A stretch of DNA of 64,000 nt from a virus. How positions within the stretch are numbered: position 1 is the first letter of the stretch; every line of letters begins with the position of its first letter. Location: positions 1 through 64,000 of the IMG/VR virus record IMGVR_UViG_3300026457_000013, one strand, 5' to 3'. Position numbers and translations under genes: made by a program. Below, piece by piece: positions 44,601 through 55,668 of this stretch. A model generated the notes under the pieces. That model saw only the letters and a program-made list of their open reading frames with translations. It was not told where the DNA came from and made no database searches.

Positions 44601-46790
44601 AAAACCGCAGAAAATATACCGCGCGCAGTAAAATTAGCAGGCAGAATTGGTGAAGCTGGCAGAGCAGAAGAGCTATTTTCTGGCGGAACATTAGCAGAAC
44701 TAAGATCAGCAGCTATTTATAATCCAGCACTTTATGCGTTAGTAGAGCGCAGACAAAAGCTAGCACTAGCTCAACAACAAAAAGGTATTAAAAGTTCTAT
44801 AGAAGATTTTAATACTGCACTTGCTGATATTGCACTAGCAGCCGATGATAAAATAAAAGTATTAAATACTTTTATAAAAGGATTAGAAAATAGTATTAAT
44901 TCTGTTGTTACCGATACTGAGTATGGTATAGGAACAAAGTCCGTCATGTTGTTACAATTGGCAGAGATCCAGCGCAAAAAGTTAGTGGAAGAAGGCCAAA
45001 AACAAGTAGATATTGCCATTAGAACTGGCAGAGAACTAGTTTCTACTGCTAAAGGTGATACCAATAAGACATTGGCACAAGAAGCTGCCAATGAATTAGA
45101 ACGTAGAGCTCGATTAGAAAGCCAGATTAATTTAGAACTATTTGATCAGTCTGAAAACATAAGACAAGTAAATCAAAATAATCAAGACTACCTATCAATC
45201 TTAGATATAAAATATCAAAAATTAGACAAAGAGCTAGCTTTACAGCGCGAGTTAAGAAATTTAGAAACACTAAGACTAGATAATAGATTAAAATTAGAAG
45301 AAGAACTATTAGGTCAAGCAGATAGATTTAAAATATTAACTGATGACCAAATCAGAAATCAACGTAAACGTATACAAGAACAAAGAATAGAACGAGAATT
45401 AGCAAATAATTTATTTCAATTACAAGAAAGCAGAGCACAAGCAGCTAGAGATGCTGTAAAATCTGGCGGAATTGGGGACGACTCAGGAGCAGCTACTCCA
45501 CAACAAATAAGAGCAAGCGAAGCATATGCACTAGAACTAGACCGACTAAGCGCACTAGAAAAACAATATAAACTAACAGCCGAAGGCCAACGACAGCTAC
45601 TAGAAGCACAAAATCAATTTACACTACGCGAAGAGGCATATGCAGATGCATTTGTTCGTAGCTTTGATCGCATGACTGATGCCGTAGTAGAGTTTACAAA
45701 AACAGGCAAACTTAACTTTAAAAATCTAATAAATAGTTTCTTAGAGGACTTATTGCGATTTGAGGTTAAAACTGCTATGCAGCAAACTCTTAGTAGTTTA
45801 GGCGGCGGAATGGGCCTAGCCAAAACCGTACTAGGTCGTGTTGGCCTAGCCAGTGGCAAGCAAACACCAGAAACTATGCTGCAGCCTAAGGGCACTGAAG
45901 GCGATCCACTATATGTTTCAATAGTCGGACCAAGCATATCAAGCTATACTGGCTTAGGTAGACAGCCAGGAAAACCTGCGCCTATAGTTAGTAGAGATTC
46001 TCCAGATTTTTATACTGGCAGGCAGTTTGAGGCAGATTTACCAACACCAAATACTAGTGAACTATTAGCTGCTAATCGCATACCTTTTATAGTTAGTGGA
46101 GCCGAAGGCCCGTTTATTTATACAGATGTTAGACCAGAACAAAAAACGTTTGAAGAAAAAAAGTTTGAGGTATTAGGCAGTAAAGTAACACGCGAAAGTT
46201 TAGTTTTTGGCGAGCGCTGGGCGGAGGCAGTAACTCCTTCAATAGAAAGAGTTAGTGAAAATCTTAAACGTAGTTTTACTGTAAATCCTCAAGCTCTTGC
46301 TGATAGCATGATTGAGGGTTTCGAAGGCGGCTTCCAAGGCTTAGCTAGTATAGTGCAAAGAACCGCATTACAAGCTGGTGGAAGTTTGCTTGGTGGTTTA
46401 TTTAAGAGTTTACTTGGTGGTGGAGGAGGTTATGGCTCAGCATATGATGCACTATTAAATCCAGGACTATTTGGTGGTGTATTTGCTAAAGGCGGATCAC
46501 TATCAAGTGGAGAATGGGGTATTGCAGGAGAAGCAGGACCCGAAATCGTAACAGGTCCAGCAACTGTGTATCCTATGCAAAATACTAGCCAAGGTAAAGT
46601 TGAAGTTGTTGTAAACAACTACAGCAATGCTAGTGCAGAAACTCGTGAAACTACCGACAGTCGCGGTAATCGTCGCATTGAGGTAATCGTTGGTGAAATG
46701 GTAGCTGGTGAAATGTCTAGATCAAACAGCGCTGTACAGCAGTCACTAACAAATAATTTTGGTGCTAGACCAATGGTAGCAAGGAGATAA
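41610..46790 (+). CDS. tail tape measure protein
   Basis: The largest gene, 1,726 aa. It begins AGNKINIDLSVQDQSSTIKQ and continues as long helical/coiled regions rich in A, K, E and Q. Hydrophobic patches include YAANIFAVTAAFSALREAM near 105, LIGAAIALAAIKIT near 305, and FFFVIGAAVAVFQVLDSIF near 550. The C-terminal part is Gly-rich (GGSLSSGEWGIAGEAGPEIVTGP, a motif common in tape measures) with LLRFEVKTAMQQTLSS. With the family rule of about 0.15 nm per residue it would set a tail of roughly 250 nm. It may also help DNA pass the envelope. Confidence 0.93.
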   Translation: MAGNKINIDLSVQDQSSTIKQRTNDAKQLNNELEKAQRLMTGTKSGSRAMRASYGGVAGGEVEEYNRARGAAGVGGASARDFADQARGLGGLVRLYATYAANIFAVTAAFSALREAMQTDIMVKGLQQLSAASGTSMGSLAKQFSDVTDGAISFRESMQATAKAVSSGLSSSQFIELGKVAKGASQALGLDMSDAVSRLTRGITKLEPELLDELGLFTKTGKAAEEYARKVGKTEAQLTDFERRQAFANAVLEEGRQKFGEIAQAGNPYDKLLAQLKDVAQSILSTVNSIITPIAKLLADNTGLIGAAIALAAIKITKQAIPALTSWQAGLKDAAKAAKDRMGDVNEAFQGVFYSKTAAAAGIPELEKQLKAAQQSLTKSVTDKRTLESSSFKQVTTAKELSDKDRLKLAKDIDKYETSTVKHRQDQVAAAKEVLRIDSEIKNIRNQLNAAYDKTNDQMDKQAKFGSAIWQREQLTRAARQRYAELEIRSRVAENVDTMGVRGAVQELYKETAASKDLSKMGKFKTVTLGTLAAVTRGIEIAASAFSRFFFVIGAAVAVFQVLDSIFSKNNEQTQALNKSLDILNDTTQTAKDTADKYKDSISGDAIIAFSNSLDELTQSLKNVTKGFIEAQEAAGYWDFIWDRIKDVTPFVDSLQESTSKSIGKSLVAAIKSVPEGPMRDELSQKFFKTLKLGDTALVNTETFTNALKGLDAETYGKVIQQLGVDQAGVNEKFKESTIYLRDLESSTEAATKAQQAFNNSLKDTSPVAQFFRTSISLADTLSKALKQVDFNAQLGALDKLSKVDLTIFDPSVALEIAKQVNAYKDAAPRYKELTSIAADAEKEVARLNQMIIDSQIIDPFTGLVYVDPKLQKSVSEVEDTLNKAKKAAEDLKEKTKQIANETQLLIEKSVGATIARSLDAFSTKLRQAVVEQQKYILSKFPVSTEAGIQLSNKLAKEQIDLDFKLINSQEMLSASQDLLRIQIQRLADIEELKNLPKTAENIPRAVKLAGRIGEAGRAEELFSGGTLAELRSAAIYNPALYALVERRQKLALAQQQKGIKSSIEDFNTALADIALAADDKIKVLNTFIKGLENSINSVVTDTEYGIGTKSVMLLQLAEIQRKKLVEEGQKQVDIAIRTGRELVSTAKGDTNKTLAQEAANELERRARLESQINLELFDQSENIRQVNQNNQDYLSILDIKYQKLDKELALQRELRNLETLRLDNRLKLEEELLGQADRFKILTDDQIRNQRKRIQEQRIERELANNLFQLQESRAQAARDAVKSGGIGDDSGAATPQQIRASEAYALELDRLSALEKQYKLTAEGQRQLLEAQNQFTLREEAYADAFVRSFDRMTDAVVEFTKTGKLNFKNLINSFLEDLLRFEVKTAMQQTLSSLGGGMGLAKTVLGRVGLASGKQTPETMLQPKGTEGDPLYVSIVGPSISSYTGLGRQPGKPAPIVSRDSPDFYTGRQFEADLPTPNTSELLAANRIPFIVSGAEGPFIYTDVRPEQKTFEEKKFEVLGSKVTRESLVFGERWAEAVTPSIERVSENLKRSFTVNPQALADSMIEGFEGGFQGLASIVQRTALQAGGSLLGGLFKSLLGGGGGYGSAYDALLNPGLFGGVFAKGGSLSSGEWGIAGEAGPEIVTGPATVYPMQNTSQGKVEVVVNNYSNASAETRETTDSRGNRRIEVIVGEMVAGEMSRSNSAVQQSLTNNFGARPMVARR

Positions 46791-46791
46791 T

Positions 46792-47154
46792 ATGCCTATT
46801 CCTGTATGGCCAGTAACATTGCCACAAAGTCCTCAAAAAGACTTTCAAGAAACTATTGGCATAAATATTGTTCGTTCTAGTATGGATGCAGGTCCGGCCA
46901 AGCAGCGATTGCGTGGCCGTAGACCTAGTATGCTAAGTTTAAGTTTTATAATGACTACCAGCCAAACACAAACACTAGAAACTTTTGTAAACACCGACCT
47001 GCTAGGCGTAAAGCGATTTACATTTACACATCCTAGAACTGGTGCTAGCGTTGAGTGTAGGCTAGTGCCGCAAGGCGATGGACAATTTTTTACGCTTCAA
47101 TATCGTGCGCCAGGATACTGGCAAACTAACTTACAATTTGAAGTATTACCATGA
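46792..47154 (+). CDS. minor tail protein (gpM/DUF2460-like)
   Basis: A 120-aa protein: WPVTLPQSPQKDFQETIGINIVRSSMDAGPAKQRLRGRRP and GYWQTNLQFEVLP. This matches the small distal-tail protein that follows the tape measure in lambda-like siphoviruses. AAGGAGATAAT precedes the ATG. Overlaps the next gene by 4 nt. Confidence 0.8.
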   Translation: MPIPVWPVTLPQSPQKDFQETIGINIVRSSMDAGPAKQRLRGRRPSMLSLSFIMTTSQTQTLETFVNTDLLGVKRFTFTHPRTGASVECRLVPQGDGQFFTLQYRAPGYWQTNLQFEVLP

Positions 47155-47708
47155 GTAGACTGAGTACACTATCCGCAGACGCTATACGCGCTATGTTTTC
47201 GTCTGAAACAGACGAGCAATTAATTATGCTTGTAACTATTACAGATCCAGAAGATCTAGCAAATCCTATACGTTTAGCAGATGGATTTACTCAACGACTT
47301 ACTGGAGCTACAGCTACAACAAACACTATTACAGGCGATACTACTGATAGTGAAGTAATTTATGGCGTTATAAGTAACAGCCTTAGATATGTATTTTTAC
47401 CAATGCAAATTACCCTACCCACAGAGCAAGAAACTGGGGTAGGAAATTGCTCAATTGTATTTAATTATGTTACACAAGAAGCAATCTATTTAATTAGACA
47501 ACACCTTACAAAACCAGCTGAAGTAAATATACAATTAATACTAGCTAGTGATCCTAACTACATAGAAGCTAGTTTTCCTAAATTTTATATTACCAACGCC
47601 ATTTATAACGCTGAAAGTATACAACTACAACTAGAAATGATTAGCTTTAGTCGTGAGCCTTTTCCTAACTTTAACTTTACACCATTATATTTTCCAGGAT
47701 TGTTCTAA
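47151..47708 (+). CDS. DUF1833 tail protein (gpL-like)
   Basis: A 185-aa beta-rich protein with LVTITDPEDLANPIRLADGF, YLIRQHLTKPAEVNIQLILASDP and MISFSREPFPNFNFTP. The DUF1833 pattern is typical of the distal tail. It lies between the gpM-like and the NlpC/P60-tip fusion genes. Stop and next ATG overlap by 1 nt. Confidence 0.85.
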   Translation: MSRLSTLSADAIRAMFSSETDEQLIMLVTITDPEDLANPIRLADGFTQRLTGATATTNTITGDTTDSEVIYGVISNSLRYVFLPMQITLPTEQETGVGNCSIVFNYVTQEAIYLIRQHLTKPAEVNIQLILASDPNYIEASFPKFYITNAIYNAESIQLQLEMISFSREPFPNFNFTPLYFPGLF

Positions 47709-50700
47709 TGAATTATAATAAATATATTGGCTTACCATATAAAGAAAATGGTAGAAGCACACAAGGTGTAGACTGCTGGGGATTAGCCAGACTATTTTAC
47801 AAGCACGAGCTAGGCATAGAATTGCCTAGCTATACAGAATTATACGCTGGCAGCTATGACCCTAAGGTTGTAGCTGCTATTGACTATTATAAGGATGGTT
47901 GGGAGCCAGTTGCTAACCCACATCCAGGTGACCTATGTTTGTTCAATATCCTAGGCGAACCAGCTCATATTGGCATATACATAGGCGATCAACGATTTAT
48001 ACACAGCAGAGATGGTTTAGATAGCGTAATTGAACGCCTAGATAACTTTAGCTGGAAACGCAGACTACTAGGATTTTACAGATATAAACCTACTAGCATT
48101 ATAGCTACTGGCAAACCGCATCCACTGCAGTGGTCTAATACTGTACTAGAAGGTGTGCGTGTAGGTACTACATGCAGCGAATTCGCTAGCTATATTATTG
48201 ATAAGTATAAGCTAGGCAAACGACTAGCTAATAAGCTGCTGTTAACTATAGACGGTGTAATAGTACCACAAGAACAGTGGAATACTACAATTATTAATGC
48301 TGGACAAAATATCAACTATAGAGTAGTTGCTCAAGGACGTCAAGGATTACGCCTAGTATTAATGATTGCAGTATTTGTAATCTCTCAAGATCCAGTAATA
48401 GCTGCAAAAGTAGGTGCTGCAGTTGGCGGCACTGCCGCAGTTGGCAGCGCAATTATACAAATTGCTGGTACTGTACTCATCAACGCAGCATTTCCTATTA
48501 GACCCCCTGAGGTAAAAGATCCAGGACAAACAATTGGTGCTAGCCTATTTACTGGCAGTCAAAATCAAGCCAACCCATTTGGTGCAATTCCAGTAGTACT
48601 TGGACGCAATCGTGTTACTGGTGTACTAGGTGCAACACCATATATAGAAACACTAACCAATACCAACCTACTACACTTATTAATCATCTGGGGATTTGGC
48701 CCACTGCAAGTTGATGAAAATACTATTAGTGTTGGTGCTACACCGCTTAGTGAATTACATAGTGACAAACTATTATATAATAACACAGAGGTAGCTTATA
48801 CACTAGGTGGATTAACTACTGAAACTCAAGCACAAGCAGATACCTTTAACAGCTATTATCCTAGCGATGTACAACAACTACCAGCTAGTCCAGTTGAACT
48901 TGTAAATAATAACAATGACGGAAATCCTTGGACACTAGTAACATTTACACAACCAGCTACTAGCATTGATGTTGCCTTTAATTTTCCTGAAGGTTTGCGG
49001 GCTATTTATACCAAAGATGGTAAAACAGACAAGTTTAATGTTAGCCTAGGAATTGAAATTGTACCTGCTAATCAAGTACAAACTAATCCTAACCTAGATA
49101 GTACCGCTAGTAGTAATATTGATTATTATAATTTAAGCAGCAGTAAAACTGAGCAGGTAGATGTACCGCAACTATGGGTTATTAATGAAACTACTTCAGC
49201 TACTATTTATCAACGATTTACTGCTTGTTTGCGACCAAATGCAGACAGCTTAACTATATTTGCCGGAGCTGCTAGCGATACTAATAGTAGTAATCCTAGT
49301 GCAGCTTATAAGTCCTATTTAAATAGCACTGCATATACTCAACTATTAGGCACACAGCGTGACTTTATTTTTGAACCACAAATTCCCAGCGGGTATTTAC
49401 GACTGTACAGCTTTACACTAGACAGCGGTAATAACATATCTAATCAAACAGATCATACTAGTGGTTATACCACGCTGGTCAAAAGCGGCCTTAACTTTTC
49501 ACTAACACAATCTACTAAGCAAGACTATAGTAGTGGTGGTGCAGAAACACTTTTCTTACCAGCATTTAATATTACGGTTAGCGCTGGTAGTTTAACTAGC
49601 ACAACACTTAGCAGTGCTAATGCTGTAACACAACTAACTGTATTTAACAGTAGAACTAATTTTGCCAACATAACAAACGTTACTAGAACTGATGATATTT
49701 GGCATAATTTTTTAAAGCAATACGGCGTTTGGGGCACTGCAGATATATCTACTAGCGTTAGCTTTGATCAACAAACAACATTTACTGCTCCATATGATGG
49801 TACCTACCTATTAGATTTTTCAGCTGATGATTATGGCCAGGTATACATTGATAATGTTACAGTTGGTACTAGTACACCAGTAGTTAGTGTAAGCAAAAAC
49901 TTTAGAAGCTTTACTACCAAAGAAGTCTACTTAGGTGCTGGTACGCATACTATTAGAGTTACTGCTACTAGCGCTCAAGCAGTTGGAAATACGGGACAAT
50001 CATCAGCAGGTATAGCTTGTGTAATTAGATTTGTTTATGATGGTGTACAAAATGTACTACCAACACGCGGTTATAAAATAATTACAATTAGCAGAAATTA
50101 CAAAGATGCATTTAACTATGTATATAAACTAGAAAATATACCTAGAAATACTTATGCTGTACGTGTTAAACGTATTACCAATGATGACCCAGAACAAATA
50201 GCAGACTGGCGTGTAGCTTCTAGAGTATCGCTGCAGGTAGTTAGTGCATATGACAGTATAGATAATCCACCACTTAAACCACTGCCTAAACGAAAACTGC
50301 GAAATAATAGCGGTACAGTAATTGCAGAAGAGCCGCGTAATTTAGCTAGAACTGCTATTAAGGTACAAAGTACTAATAAAGTAAATGGTACGCTGCAAGG
50401 CGTAAATGCTATGGTACAAACTATAGCAAAAATAAATATTGCTAGTAACGGCACTTATACGTATGGTGCAACAAATAATCCAGCAAGTTTATTTGTGCAT
50501 GTACTACAACATACTGCTAATAGTTATAGTGTTAATGACAGCGAAATAGATTGGCCTACTATAGCCAGCTGGTATAATTTTTGCAATGCTAATTCAGCTG
50601 CTGAGTACAAGGTAAACTACAACCAACCTATATTAGCCTATAATAACGTTATATCTAGTACGCAAAATTTAATGGAATTGCTACGCGATATTTGTGCTGC

Positions 50701-52447
50701 AGGTATGGCTAGTCCTACTTATGTTAATGGTAAGTGGAGTGTTGTAATAGATAGACTTAGATCACATACTATTCAACATTTTACTCCACATAACAGCTGG
50801 GGATTCGAAAGTACAAAAACATTAGTTAGAATACCAGATGCATTTAGAATAGCATTTGCAAACGAAACTAAAGCTTATCAAGCTGACGAAATCATTGTTT
50901 ACAACTATGGTTACGGCGAAACAGATGGTTATATAGTTACTAGCGGCAGTTTTGTTACCGGCAGAACGTATAAGATTACTAAACTGGGAACTACTACGCA
51001 ACAGCAGTGGAATACTGCGGCAGGTACTAGTGGTGTAGTTTATGTAGTAGGCGATACCTTTGTAGCAGCAGCTAGTGGCAGTGGAAATGGTCAAGCATTT
51101 ACTACACAAGGTACTAGTGGCAGAGCTGTTAAAGGTGCGGAAATATTTGAACAACTAACACTACCTGGTGTAACTAATCCAGATCAAATTAGATATTTTG
51201 CAAGCTGGCACCTAGCACAATTAAAACTGCGACCCGAAACTTACTCACTAAATAGTGATTTTGAGTACCTAGTATGTACACGCGGTGATTTAGTAAAAGT
51301 AACACACGACGTTCCGCTCTGGGGCGTTGGATCTGCTAGAATTAAAAGTATTAGTGGAAATACTATAACGCTTACTGAAGCAGTGCTGTTGGATAGTACC
51401 AAATCTTATAGTATAACTATTAGAACTAATGCACTTACAACTACTGAAGGTTCTGGATCAGTTACTAGAGCTATTCAAAATGTAGGTACTAGTAACTATT
51501 ATACTACAGTTACTACTACAACTAGTTTTACTGGTGTAGAAGCCGATAATCTAGTAATGATTGGCGAAAACAATAGTGTTAGCCAAGATCTTATAGTACT
51601 TAGTGTTGAACCTACTTCAAACGTAAGCGCCAGATTGGTGTTAGCTGATTATAGTCCTGATATTTATACTAAAGACTTAGATAACGAATATATACACTTT
51701 AATTCTAATATCACGCTACAAAATACAGATATAGTAAAAAATACTATTATTAAAGCACCCAAAGTAACAAATGTTTCTAGTAACACCTATTACAGCACAG
51801 AAATATCTAATGGCAACTATGCTAATACAACCATTATTAGCTTTAGTAATCCTACGGATTTAACAGCTAATACAACGCATGTTCAGCTACAAGTAATTGA
51901 ATCGAACAGTGTATTCAACGACCTAGATCCACAAAATACATATTTGGTTAATAAGGATACTGGCAGTTTAACAGTTGTTGGACTCAAAACCGGTTATACT
52001 TATAAAACTCGTGCTAGGTATTCTAATAGTACTGCTAGTGTGTTTGGTCCCTGGAGCGATGAACAGATATTTTATGTAGATGGTAAAAGTGATAATCCGT
52101 TTGCTGTTACTGATGTGGCTATTACGTTACAAGGTACTAATATTATAGTTAAACCTATAATTACTGGTACTGAACCAGCAAACCATAAAACATATGTATT
52201 TAGACTATATAGAACAACTAGTAGCGGTAGTGCAGATTTTTGGACAACTAGCTGGGATAGTACAAATATGCTAGAAATACAAAGTAGAACACAAGCAGTA
52301 TTTAATCTACTAAACTTGCCTAGAGATACTGGCAGAATAAGTAGTAGTGGAGTTAATTATAGAATAGCTTGCAGAGCACTAGATAACACTGATGTTTATA
52401 GTACTACTAGTGCTGTAGGTAGTATAAAGATTCAGACCTTACAGTAA
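47708..52447 (+). CDS. NlpC/P60 peptidase-tail tip (gpK-I-J-like) fusion
   Basis: A 1,579-aa protein. Residues 1-~135 are an NlpC/P60 peptidase: GVDCWGLARLFY (catalytic Cys near 23), GDLCLF, PAHIGIYIGDQRFIH (His near 89). Residues ~155-260 contain a ubiquitin-like/membrane-interacting segment (LMIAVFVISQDPVIAAKVGAAVGG), equivalent to gpI. From ~290 on it is the gpJ-like host-specificity hub (NPFGAIPVVLGRNRVTGVLG, LHLLIIWGFGPLQVDENTISVG) with fibronectin-like repeats at the C-terminus. In lambda these are three genes (K, I, J). The fusion places a wall hydrolase directly on the tip. Confidence 0.87.
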   Translation: MNYNKYIGLPYKENGRSTQGVDCWGLARLFYKHELGIELPSYTELYAGSYDPKVVAAIDYYKDGWEPVANPHPGDLCLFNILGEPAHIGIYIGDQRFIHSRDGLDSVIERLDNFSWKRRLLGFYRYKPTSIIATGKPHPLQWSNTVLEGVRVGTTCSEFASYIIDKYKLGKRLANKLLLTIDGVIVPQEQWNTTIINAGQNINYRVVAQGRQGLRLVLMIAVFVISQDPVIAAKVGAAVGGTAAVGSAIIQIAGTVLINAAFPIRPPEVKDPGQTIGASLFTGSQNQANPFGAIPVVLGRNRVTGVLGATPYIETLTNTNLLHLLIIWGFGPLQVDENTISVGATPLSELHSDKLLYNNTEVAYTLGGLTTETQAQADTFNSYYPSDVQQLPASPVELVNNNNDGNPWTLVTFTQPATSIDVAFNFPEGLRAIYTKDGKTDKFNVSLGIEIVPANQVQTNPNLDSTASSNIDYYNLSSSKTEQVDVPQLWVINETTSATIYQRFTACLRPNADSLTIFAGAASDTNSSNPSAAYKSYLNSTAYTQLLGTQRDFIFEPQIPSGYLRLYSFTLDSGNNISNQTDHTSGYTTLVKSGLNFSLTQSTKQDYSSGGAETLFLPAFNITVSAGSLTSTTLSSANAVTQLTVFNSRTNFANITNVTRTDDIWHNFLKQYGVWGTADISTSVSFDQQTTFTAPYDGTYLLDFSADDYGQVYIDNVTVGTSTPVVSVSKNFRSFTTKEVYLGAGTHTIRVTATSAQAVGNTGQSSAGIACVIRFVYDGVQNVLPTRGYKIITISRNYKDAFNYVYKLENIPRNTYAVRVKRITNDDPEQIADWRVASRVSLQVVSAYDSIDNPPLKPLPKRKLRNNSGTVIAEEPRNLARTAIKVQSTNKVNGTLQGVNAMVQTIAKINIASNGTYTYGATNNPASLFVHVLQHTANSYSVNDSEIDWPTIASWYNFCNANSAAEYKVNYNQPILAYNNVISSTQNLMELLRDICAAGMASPTYVNGKWSVVIDRLRSHTIQHFTPHNSWGFESTKTLVRIPDAFRIAFANETKAYQADEIIVYNYGYGETDGYIVTSGSFVTGRTYKITKLGTTTQQQWNTAAGTSGVVYVVGDTFVAAASGSGNGQAFTTQGTSGRAVKGAEIFEQLTLPGVTNPDQIRYFASWHLAQLKLRPETYSLNSDFEYLVCTRGDLVKVTHDVPLWGVGSARIKSISGNTITLTEAVLLDSTKSYSITIRTNALTTTEGSGSVTRAIQNVGTSNYYTTVTTTTSFTGVEADNLVMIGENNSVSQDLIVLSVEPTSNVSARLVLADYSPDIYTKDLDNEYIHFNSNITLQNTDIVKNTIIKAPKVTNVSSNTYYSTEISNGNYANTTIISFSNPTDLTANTTHVQLQVIESNSVFNDLDPQNTYLVNKDTGSLTVVGLKTGYTYKTRARYSNSTASVFGPWSDEQIFYVDGKSDNPFAVTDVAITLQGTNIIVKPIITGTEPANHKTYVFRLYRTTSSGSADFWTTSWDSTNMLEIQSRTQAVFNLLNLPRDTGRISSSGVNYRIACRALDNTDVYSTTSAVGSIKIQTLQ

Positions 52448-52456
52448 GGAAAGTAT

Positions 52457-55400
52457 ATGGCATTAACAATTACACCAGGTCCAAAATCTTTAGAATTATA
52501 TTTTACTGTACCCACAGGCAAGATATATATTGATGATGATACTAACAGTCCTCTATCTACTCAGGTAGAGGAATTAGTACAGCGCGATGACCTAGTTAAC
52601 TTAAAAGTTTGGGCTAGTACAACTAGTGGTTTTACACCAGATGCTAGTACACTAAAATATGACGCTACTTTTCAAAGCAAGCTAACACTAACAGATTTAT
52701 TAGCTAATACAACCTATTATGTAAAGTACGCCTATATTAGTAAAATAGATCCTGATAGTTATACTATATCAGCTCAATCAAGTGCTACTACAGAAAGCGG
52801 AGTAGCACTACTAACACTTGACCCTACTGATTGGGCTTTTATTTTTGATAATAATTTGGCTACCACAGCCAATTATCCCGCTAGTATTACGTTTACCGCA
52901 AATAAACAAAATATAACAGGTGCAGTAACATTTACAGCTACTGCATATAATAGTAGTAATACTAGTTTAGGCAGTATTACACTAACTGGCACCGGCGATA
53001 TTAGAACACTTACTGCAGCTAACTTTAATAGCTTAGGCACAACTACAGTTAGATATGTAAAAGTAGTTGCTACGCTAGGAACACTTAGTGATACTGTGAC
53101 TATTTGGCGTGGTGATAATGGTAGTGATGCACTAACATTTTTATTAACTAATGAATCACATACAGTACCAGCAGATAGTAGTGGTAGTGTAACTAGTTAT
53201 ACTGGTGCAGTTACATATGCTGCAATATTTCGTGGCATTACTAATGAAACAAGTTTATGGACTATTACTAAAAGTGATGGGACCGGTTTAACGACCACAT
53301 TAACTGGCACAGGCACTAGTAATATAACGCTTACTGTCAACACATTAGCTAGTGGAACAGATAGTGCAATTAGCACAATTACTGCTACTAGAACAGGTTA
53401 CCCTACATTAACAAAAGACTTTTCTATTAGTAAAAGTAAGGCGGGTACTAATGGAACCAATGGTTTACCAGGAGCCACAGGTCCAACCGGCCCACAAGGT
53501 AATCCAGGCAGTGCCGGTACAACTGGACTAGAGGGTATACGTACTATAACAGCCTATAGATTACGTAGTCAAAGTGATGCACTACTAACAACAGCACCCA
53601 GCAATACTAGTGGTGCAACCGCTCCTGTAGATTATAGTCTAACAGCACCTAGTGCTACAGTTGGTCAAGTAGTTTGGTATAGTTTTGGCAGATATAATCC
53701 TAATGCTACTACCTTAGAAAGCATACCAGCAAATACTACAATATGGAGTGTACCAATTGCTGCTAGTGTATTTCAAGATATACGCAGTGATAACTGGACT
53801 GGAGGCACACCTAGTGGCGGTACATTTACTAGCAATACAGGATATTATTTAAACAGAACTGAAGGAAGCTTATACGCTACTAATGCATATTTACGTGGTC
53901 AATTAGTAACAGGTGTAAGTGGTGCTCAGCGCATTGAAATAAATAAAACTGATGCTAATAAAGTAGCTATTTATAATAATTCCGATGAATTACTAGGTTA
54001 TTTTGGTGGTCTTGGAACAAGCGCTTCACCATTACTAAATCTTACTCCAGTATTAGGACTTTTTAATGTTGTATATGGAGCTATAACCGTACTTCCAAAT
54101 CCTGCTGGTACAATAGGCGAATCCGCCGCTTATTTTGCTAGAACTATAGACTCAACAATTACTAGCGAACTAGGCAGTTGGACTACCAATTATGGCGTAA
54201 CAGTAAAAAAAGGTGCCTATGGTTCCGTTAATTATGGATACCTAGCACAAGGATATTTAGGATACTCTGACTCATCTAGTTATAGTGCGGCCGGTAGATT
54301 TTATAATGCTCAAGGTGGTACAGAAGTTTCAATTGGTGATTCAGCCGGATATGCATTAAATATTCGTAGCGGAACTTTTAGATATGGTAGTGTAACTATT
54401 AGTGCGCCACCTAATAATACTACAACATATTTACGTGCTGATGGTACTTGGAGTAGTGTTTCTGGTTTACCTAGTGGTGGCACAGCTACACAAGTATTAA
54501 TTGGTAACGGTACTTGGACTGATAGTCCACAACTTGTAAATCCTGCTGCAAGTGGTGGTTATTATGGTATTAGTGCTGGAGTTAGTAAGAAAATCTTAGA
54601 CTATGACAATAGTGCTATGGCAACTATTGTTGGCAGAGAGATAACTAATGGTGGCTTTGTAATAACCAGTAATGCCGTTAGACCATTACAATTACGCAGC
54701 ACAGCAGTAACAGATCTAGGAACTACCAGTGGTGGCGACTACACTTTTAGAAACTTTGGTTGGGGCGGGTACCTAATACCTCCACCACCAGGCGGCACTG
54801 GCTCATTTTTACGAAGTGATGGTACCTGGGGCACAGCCAGCGGGCCACAAGGACCTACAGGTCCAACAGGGCCGCAGGGCATAGCCGGTCCAACAGGCCC
54901 ACAAGGTACGCAAGGTACGCAAGGAGTAGCAGGTCCTACAGGTCCACAAGGTACGCAAGGAGTAGCAGGTCCTACAGGTCCACAAGGTACGCAAGGTACG
55001 CAGGGCACTCAAGGTACACAGGGAGTAGCAGGTCCTACAGGTCCTACAGGTGCAACTGGTACGGTTAGTGCCGGTACACTTACTTCTAACCTTACATTTC
55101 AAAAAGATGTACCCCAAATACTATTAAGATCAGCAGGTGCTGCAACACAGTGGTATATAGGTGCTAATATCAGTGATGGTGTAAATGACGGAATTCATAT
55201 TGGTCAAGGTACAGGCATTGGCGGAACGCTAAGAGTAAATATAGATTATTTAGGTCGTATTAAAGTTCCAGAAGTATATAATACTACAGTAACAGGTCGC
55301 GATGTTTATGTAGATAGTTCAGGTATGCTTGGTTACTTAAGTTCAACACGTGCTAGTAAGACTAACATTAGCCCATTACCTAATACTAATTGGATATATA

Positions 55401-55654
55401 ATCTGCAGCCAATAACTTTTAATTTTAAAAAGAAAGATAAGCTTGGTAGATATACTAGTGATATAGAAACAGATATACAATATGGTTTAATTGCTGAGGA
55501 TGTAGAGTTGGTAAATGACGAATTATGTATTTATGATATAATCGACGGTAAAAAAATTCTACAAGGTATTAGTTATTCAAAACTTATAGTTCCACTAGTA
55601 AAAGCAATTCAAGAGCTCAAATTAGAAATTGAATTGCTAAAAACACAAGTATAA
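52457..55654 (+). CDS. tail fibre with collagen-like tract and C-terminal chaperone
   Basis: A 1,065-aa protein. The N-terminal ~340 residues are Ig/fibronectin-like beta domains. A short collagen stretch lies near 340-355 ([10 protein letters not shown]). After receptor-binding beta regions a second collagen tract occupies about 795-865 ([10 protein letters not shown] repeats). The C-terminal ~100 residues ([43 protein letters not shown]) match the peptidase S74 intramolecular chaperone that trims itself after trimerisation. It follows the tip gene and is probably a receptor-binding fibre. Confidence 0.88.
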   Translation: MALTITPGPKSLELYFTVPTGKIYIDDDTNSPLSTQVEELVQRDDLVNLKVWASTTSGFTPDASTLKYDATFQSKLTLTDLLANTTYYVKYAYISKIDPDSYTISAQSSATTESGVALLTLDPTDWAFIFDNNLATTANYPASITFTANKQNITGAVTFTATAYNSSNTSLGSITLTGTGDIRTLTAANFNSLGTTTVRYVKVVATLGTLSDTVTIWRGDNGSDALTFLLTNESHTVPADSSGSVTSYTGAVTYAAIFRGITNETSLWTITKSDGTGLTTTLTGTGTSNITLTVNTLASGTDSAISTITATRTGYPTLTKDFSISKSKAGTNGTNGLPGATGPTGPQGNPGSAGTTGLEGIRTITAYRLRSQSDALLTTAPSNTSGATAPVDYSLTAPSATVGQVVWYSFGRYNPNATTLESIPANTTIWSVPIAASVFQDIRSDNWTGGTPSGGTFTSNTGYYLNRTEGSLYATNAYLRGQLVTGVSGAQRIEINKTDANKVAIYNNSDELLGYFGGLGTSASPLLNLTPVLGLFNVVYGAITVLPNPAGTIGESAAYFARTIDSTITSELGSWTTNYGVTVKKGAYGSVNYGYLAQGYLGYSDSSSYSAAGRFYNAQGGTEVSIGDSAGYALNIRSGTFRYGSVTISAPPNNTTTYLRADGTWSSVSGLPSGGTATQVLIGNGTWTDSPQLVNPAASGGYYGISAGVSKKILDYDNSAMATIVGREITNGGFVITSNAVRPLQLRSTAVTDLGTTSGGDYTFRNFGWGGYLIPPPPGGTGSFLRSDGTWGTASGPQGPTGPTGPQGIAGPTGPQGTQGTQGVAGPTGPQGTQGVAGPTGPQGTQGTQGTQGTQGVAGPTGPTGATGTVSAGTLTSNLTFQKDVPQILLRSAGAATQWYIGANISDGVNDGIHIGQGTGIGGTLRVNIDYLGRIKVPEVYNTTVTGRDVYVDSSGMLGYLSSTRASKTNISPLPNTNWIYNLQPITFNFKKKDKLGRYTSDIETDIQYGLIAEDVELVNDELCIYDIIDGKKILQGISYSKLIVPLVKAIQELKLEIELLKTQV

Positions 55655-55668
55655 ATATTGGAGTTAAA

